Shown here: one piece after another, positions 62,737 through 64,000 of the stretch
Layout of the letters: every line of letters starts with the position of its first letter
Numbering within the stretch: position 1 is the stretch's first letter
Source of the DNA: Kineosporia succinea
GTDB lineage: Bacteria > Actinomycetota > Actinomycetes > Actinomycetales > Kineosporiaceae
Assembly: GCF_030811555.1 (NCBI RefSeq)
Contig: NZ_JAUSQZ010000001.1
Coordinates: forward strand, 7,375,241-7,439,240
Length of the DNA: 64,000 nt
Direction of reading: 5' to 3'
The notes under the pieces: generated by a model
Told to the model about the DNA's origin: nothing
Database searches by the model: none
The model's input: only the letters and a program-made list of their open reading frames with translations
Program-made: the position numbers and the translations under genes

Positions 62737-62752
62737 AGTGACCTGGGTCACA
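62737..62752. promoter_or_regulatory. CRP/GlxR-like site AGTGACCTGGGTCACA
   Basis: GTGA-N6-TCAC, a perfect inverted repeat (core GTGACCTGGGTCAC at 62738-62751), matches the consensus of actinobacterial cAMP-receptor proteins. It lies in the 110-bp gap between phoU and the lipoprotein gene (both minus strand), upstream of the lipoprotein start. Confidence 0.65.
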
Positions 62753-62762
62753 TCCGCCCGAA

Positions 62763-63437
62763 TCAGGAGCCGTCGCCGTGCAGCGCCTCGGACGCCCCGG
62801 TGACCAGGAACTCGACGCGGTGCGCGACCGAGACGGCCTGGTCGCCGAACCGCTCGTAGAAGCGCCCGGCGAGGGTCATGTCGACCACGGCCTGCACGCC
62901 GCCCGACGGGGGCTGCCGCAGGATCACGGTGAACAGGTCGCGGTGCAGGCGGTCCATCTCGTCGTCGTCGGCCTCCATGCGCCGGGCGGCGTCGAGATCC
63001 CGGTCGGCGATGATGCCGGCGACCCGGGCGGCCAGGCGCCGGGCGCTGTCGCCCATCCGCTGGATGTCGGCACGCAGGTCGGGTGGCACGGCGCAGTCGG
63101 GGTGACGCAGGCAGACGAGTTTGGCCACGTGCCGGGCCAGGTCGCCCATCCGCTCCAGCGAACCGCTCATCCGCAGGGCGGCCAGCAGCGAGCGCAGGTC
63201 GGTGGCGACCGGGGCCTGGCGGGCGATCAGCACCAGAACCTGTTCCTCGACCTCGTCGTGCAGCCGGCTCATCCGCTCGCGGTCGCCGATGACGCTCTCG
63301 GCGAGGGCCCGGTCGGCCTCGAGCAGGGCGGTGGTGGCCCGGCCGATCGCCTCGCCGGCCAGCTCGGCCATCTCCACGAGCCGCGCGTCGACGGCCTGCA
63401 GCGCGGCCTCGAACTCCCTGCGCACACTTCCGCTCAC
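62763..63437 (-). CDS. phoU: PhoU phosphate-signalling regulator
   Basis: A 224-residue protein of two three-helix bundles with the repeated PhoU metal-site pattern: RMGDLARHVAKL in the first half and RFYERFGDQAVSVAHRVEF in the second (E/D-x-x-G-D). PhoU restrains the phosphate sensor kinase when phosphate is plentiful. No pst or phoR genes are in the window. ATG 63437 begins MSGSVRREFEAALQA. Confidence 0.95.
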   Translation of the reverse strand: MSGSVRREFEAALQAVDARLVEMAELAGEAIGRATTALLEADRALAESVIGDRERMSRLHDEVEEQVLVLIARQAPVATDLRSLLAALRMSGSLERMGDLARHVAKLVCLRHPDCAVPPDLRADIQRMGDSARRLAARVAGIIADRDLDAARRMEADDDEMDRLHRDLFTVILRQPPSGGVQAVVDMTLAGRFYERFGDQAVSVAHRVEFLVTGASEALHGDGS

Positions 63438-63568
63438 GCGGTTTCACCTCTCCCCGCCCGGCTTCCGGTGAGACGCGATGCCACGCTGCCGGACACCGTC
63501 GATCATCACCCTAGCGGCGTGAGGGACCGCGCCTCCAGGCTCGGGCGGCGGCAGGGCACCCTTCCTGC

Positions 63569-64000
63569 GTGGTCCTCCTGGTCAACATCACGCGTGAGGC
63601 GTTTCTCGACCACGCCCGCGAGCGCCGGATCGCCGCCGTGGCCGCCCCGTCCACCCCCGGCGGGTGGACGGCCGTGCAGTCGGACACCGTTCTGGCGCAC
63701 GAACTCCCGGCCGGTTCCCGCTTCGTCGACGCGGACACCGACGACGACGGGACGCTCCACCTCGTCGTCGTCGGTGTCCACCGGCATCGCCTGACCTGGT
63801 TGCCGGGCGGGGCGCCGAGCGGTCCGGTCGCCGAGGCCGCCGCCGCTCCGGGCGGCCGGTTCGCCCCGGCGCCCGCGGCCCGCACGACCCCCGAGGTCGC
63901 ACTCCGGTTCCCGCCGGGTTCCGGGGACGGCCCGATGGACAACCCGAGCAGGGTCCTGGACGAGCTGATCCACGCGGCCCACCCGGCGGCCCGGCCCTGC
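63569..64000 (+). CDS. Unknown protein, C-terminus beyond window
   Basis: An open frame from GTG 63569 to the window end (144 codons) with codon use like its neighbours: begins VVLLVNITREAFLDHARERR and contains GTLHLVVVGVHRHRLTWLPGG. The start has no clear ribosome site. I do not recognise a family; the last visible residues (NPSRVLDELIHAAHP) look like the start of a helical domain. Divergent from phoU. Confidence 0.5.
   Translation, partial: MVLLVNITREAFLDHARERRIAAVAAPSTPGGWTAVQSDTVLAHELPAGSRFVDADTDDDGTLHLVVVGVHRHRLTWLPGGAPSGPVAEAAAAPGGRFAPAPAARTTPEVALRFPPGSGDGPMDNPSRVLDELIHAAHPAARPC

Overview
The window is a 64 kb piece of a very high-GC chromosome with dense, often ATGA-overlapping genes. 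Gene content points to a free-living filamentous or motile actinomycete: an MmpL plus LmeA-type envelope pair, ROK/LacI/AraC sugar regulators, GGDEF/EAL proteins, a chemotaxis receptor, and a five-family gene set that I recall from Streptomyces coelicolor as SCO2521-SCO2525. Kineosporiales is my guess for the order; nothing here proves it. I saw no rRNA, tRNA, CRISPR array, insertion sequence or phage gene.

Layout. 1-5.2 kb: a two-component system (histidine kinase cut by the window start) divergent from an MmpL transporter/LmeA-like operon, with an 11-bp-phased direct repeat between them. 5.3-8.1 kb: a class A beta-lactamase divergent from a LysR regulator that is coupled to a second serine penicillin-recognising protein; this is the blaL/blaA/blaB arrangement known from Streptomyces cacaoi. 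8.1-15.6 kb: small membrane protein, aldo/keto reductase, polytopic membrane protein, a dual GGDEF-EAL protein, a chemoreceptor and a GNAT enzyme. 15.7-22.4 kb: the SCO2521-2525-type cluster (methyltransferase, large helical protein, MinD/ParA-like protein with an altered P-loop, two unknowns) plus a two-TM protein on the opposite strand. Its function is unknown, and it is the best candidate here for an undescribed system.

22.7-28 kb: secreted proteins: a beta-helix pectate-lyase-like protein, a Tat-exported ferritin-like protein, a patatin-like protein with a collagen-like insert and an apparently lost catalytic Asp, and a GH26-like glycosidase with a Lys/Ala-repeat linker. 28-31.8 kb: an ABC exporter with a DesK/DesR-type two-component system in one operon, headed by a perfect 18-bp palindrome. 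31.9-37.6 kb: a cyclase/ThDP-enzyme pair, a FtsH/Cdc48-type AAA ATPase and a second diguanylate cyclase.

37.7-54.4 kb: a carbohydrate locus: GH1, GH2 beta-mannosidase, GH42, a complete Opp-type ABC importer, ROK repressor, GH36 alpha-galactosidase and a second GH26-like glycosidase. The enzyme set fits galacto(gluco)mannan breakdown: extracellular GH26 cleavage, oligosaccharide import, then intracellular trimming by GH36, GH2, GH1 and GH42. A palindrome lies between the -35 and -10 of the importer promoter next to the ROK gene. 54.5-64 kb: a P-loop kinase-like protein, a LacI-type sensor domain without its HTH, a ROK protein without its zinc cysteines, an SDR, a galactarate/talarate dehydratase with a divergent AraC regulator, an NTF2-like protein, YigZ, a lipoprotein, PhoU and the start of an unknown gene.

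A recurring trait is low-complexity repeat expansion. Inside genes the repeat units are multiples of three (9, 15 and 18 bp). The two tandem arrays at gene junctions have 35-bp and 16-bp units, which are not multiples of three.
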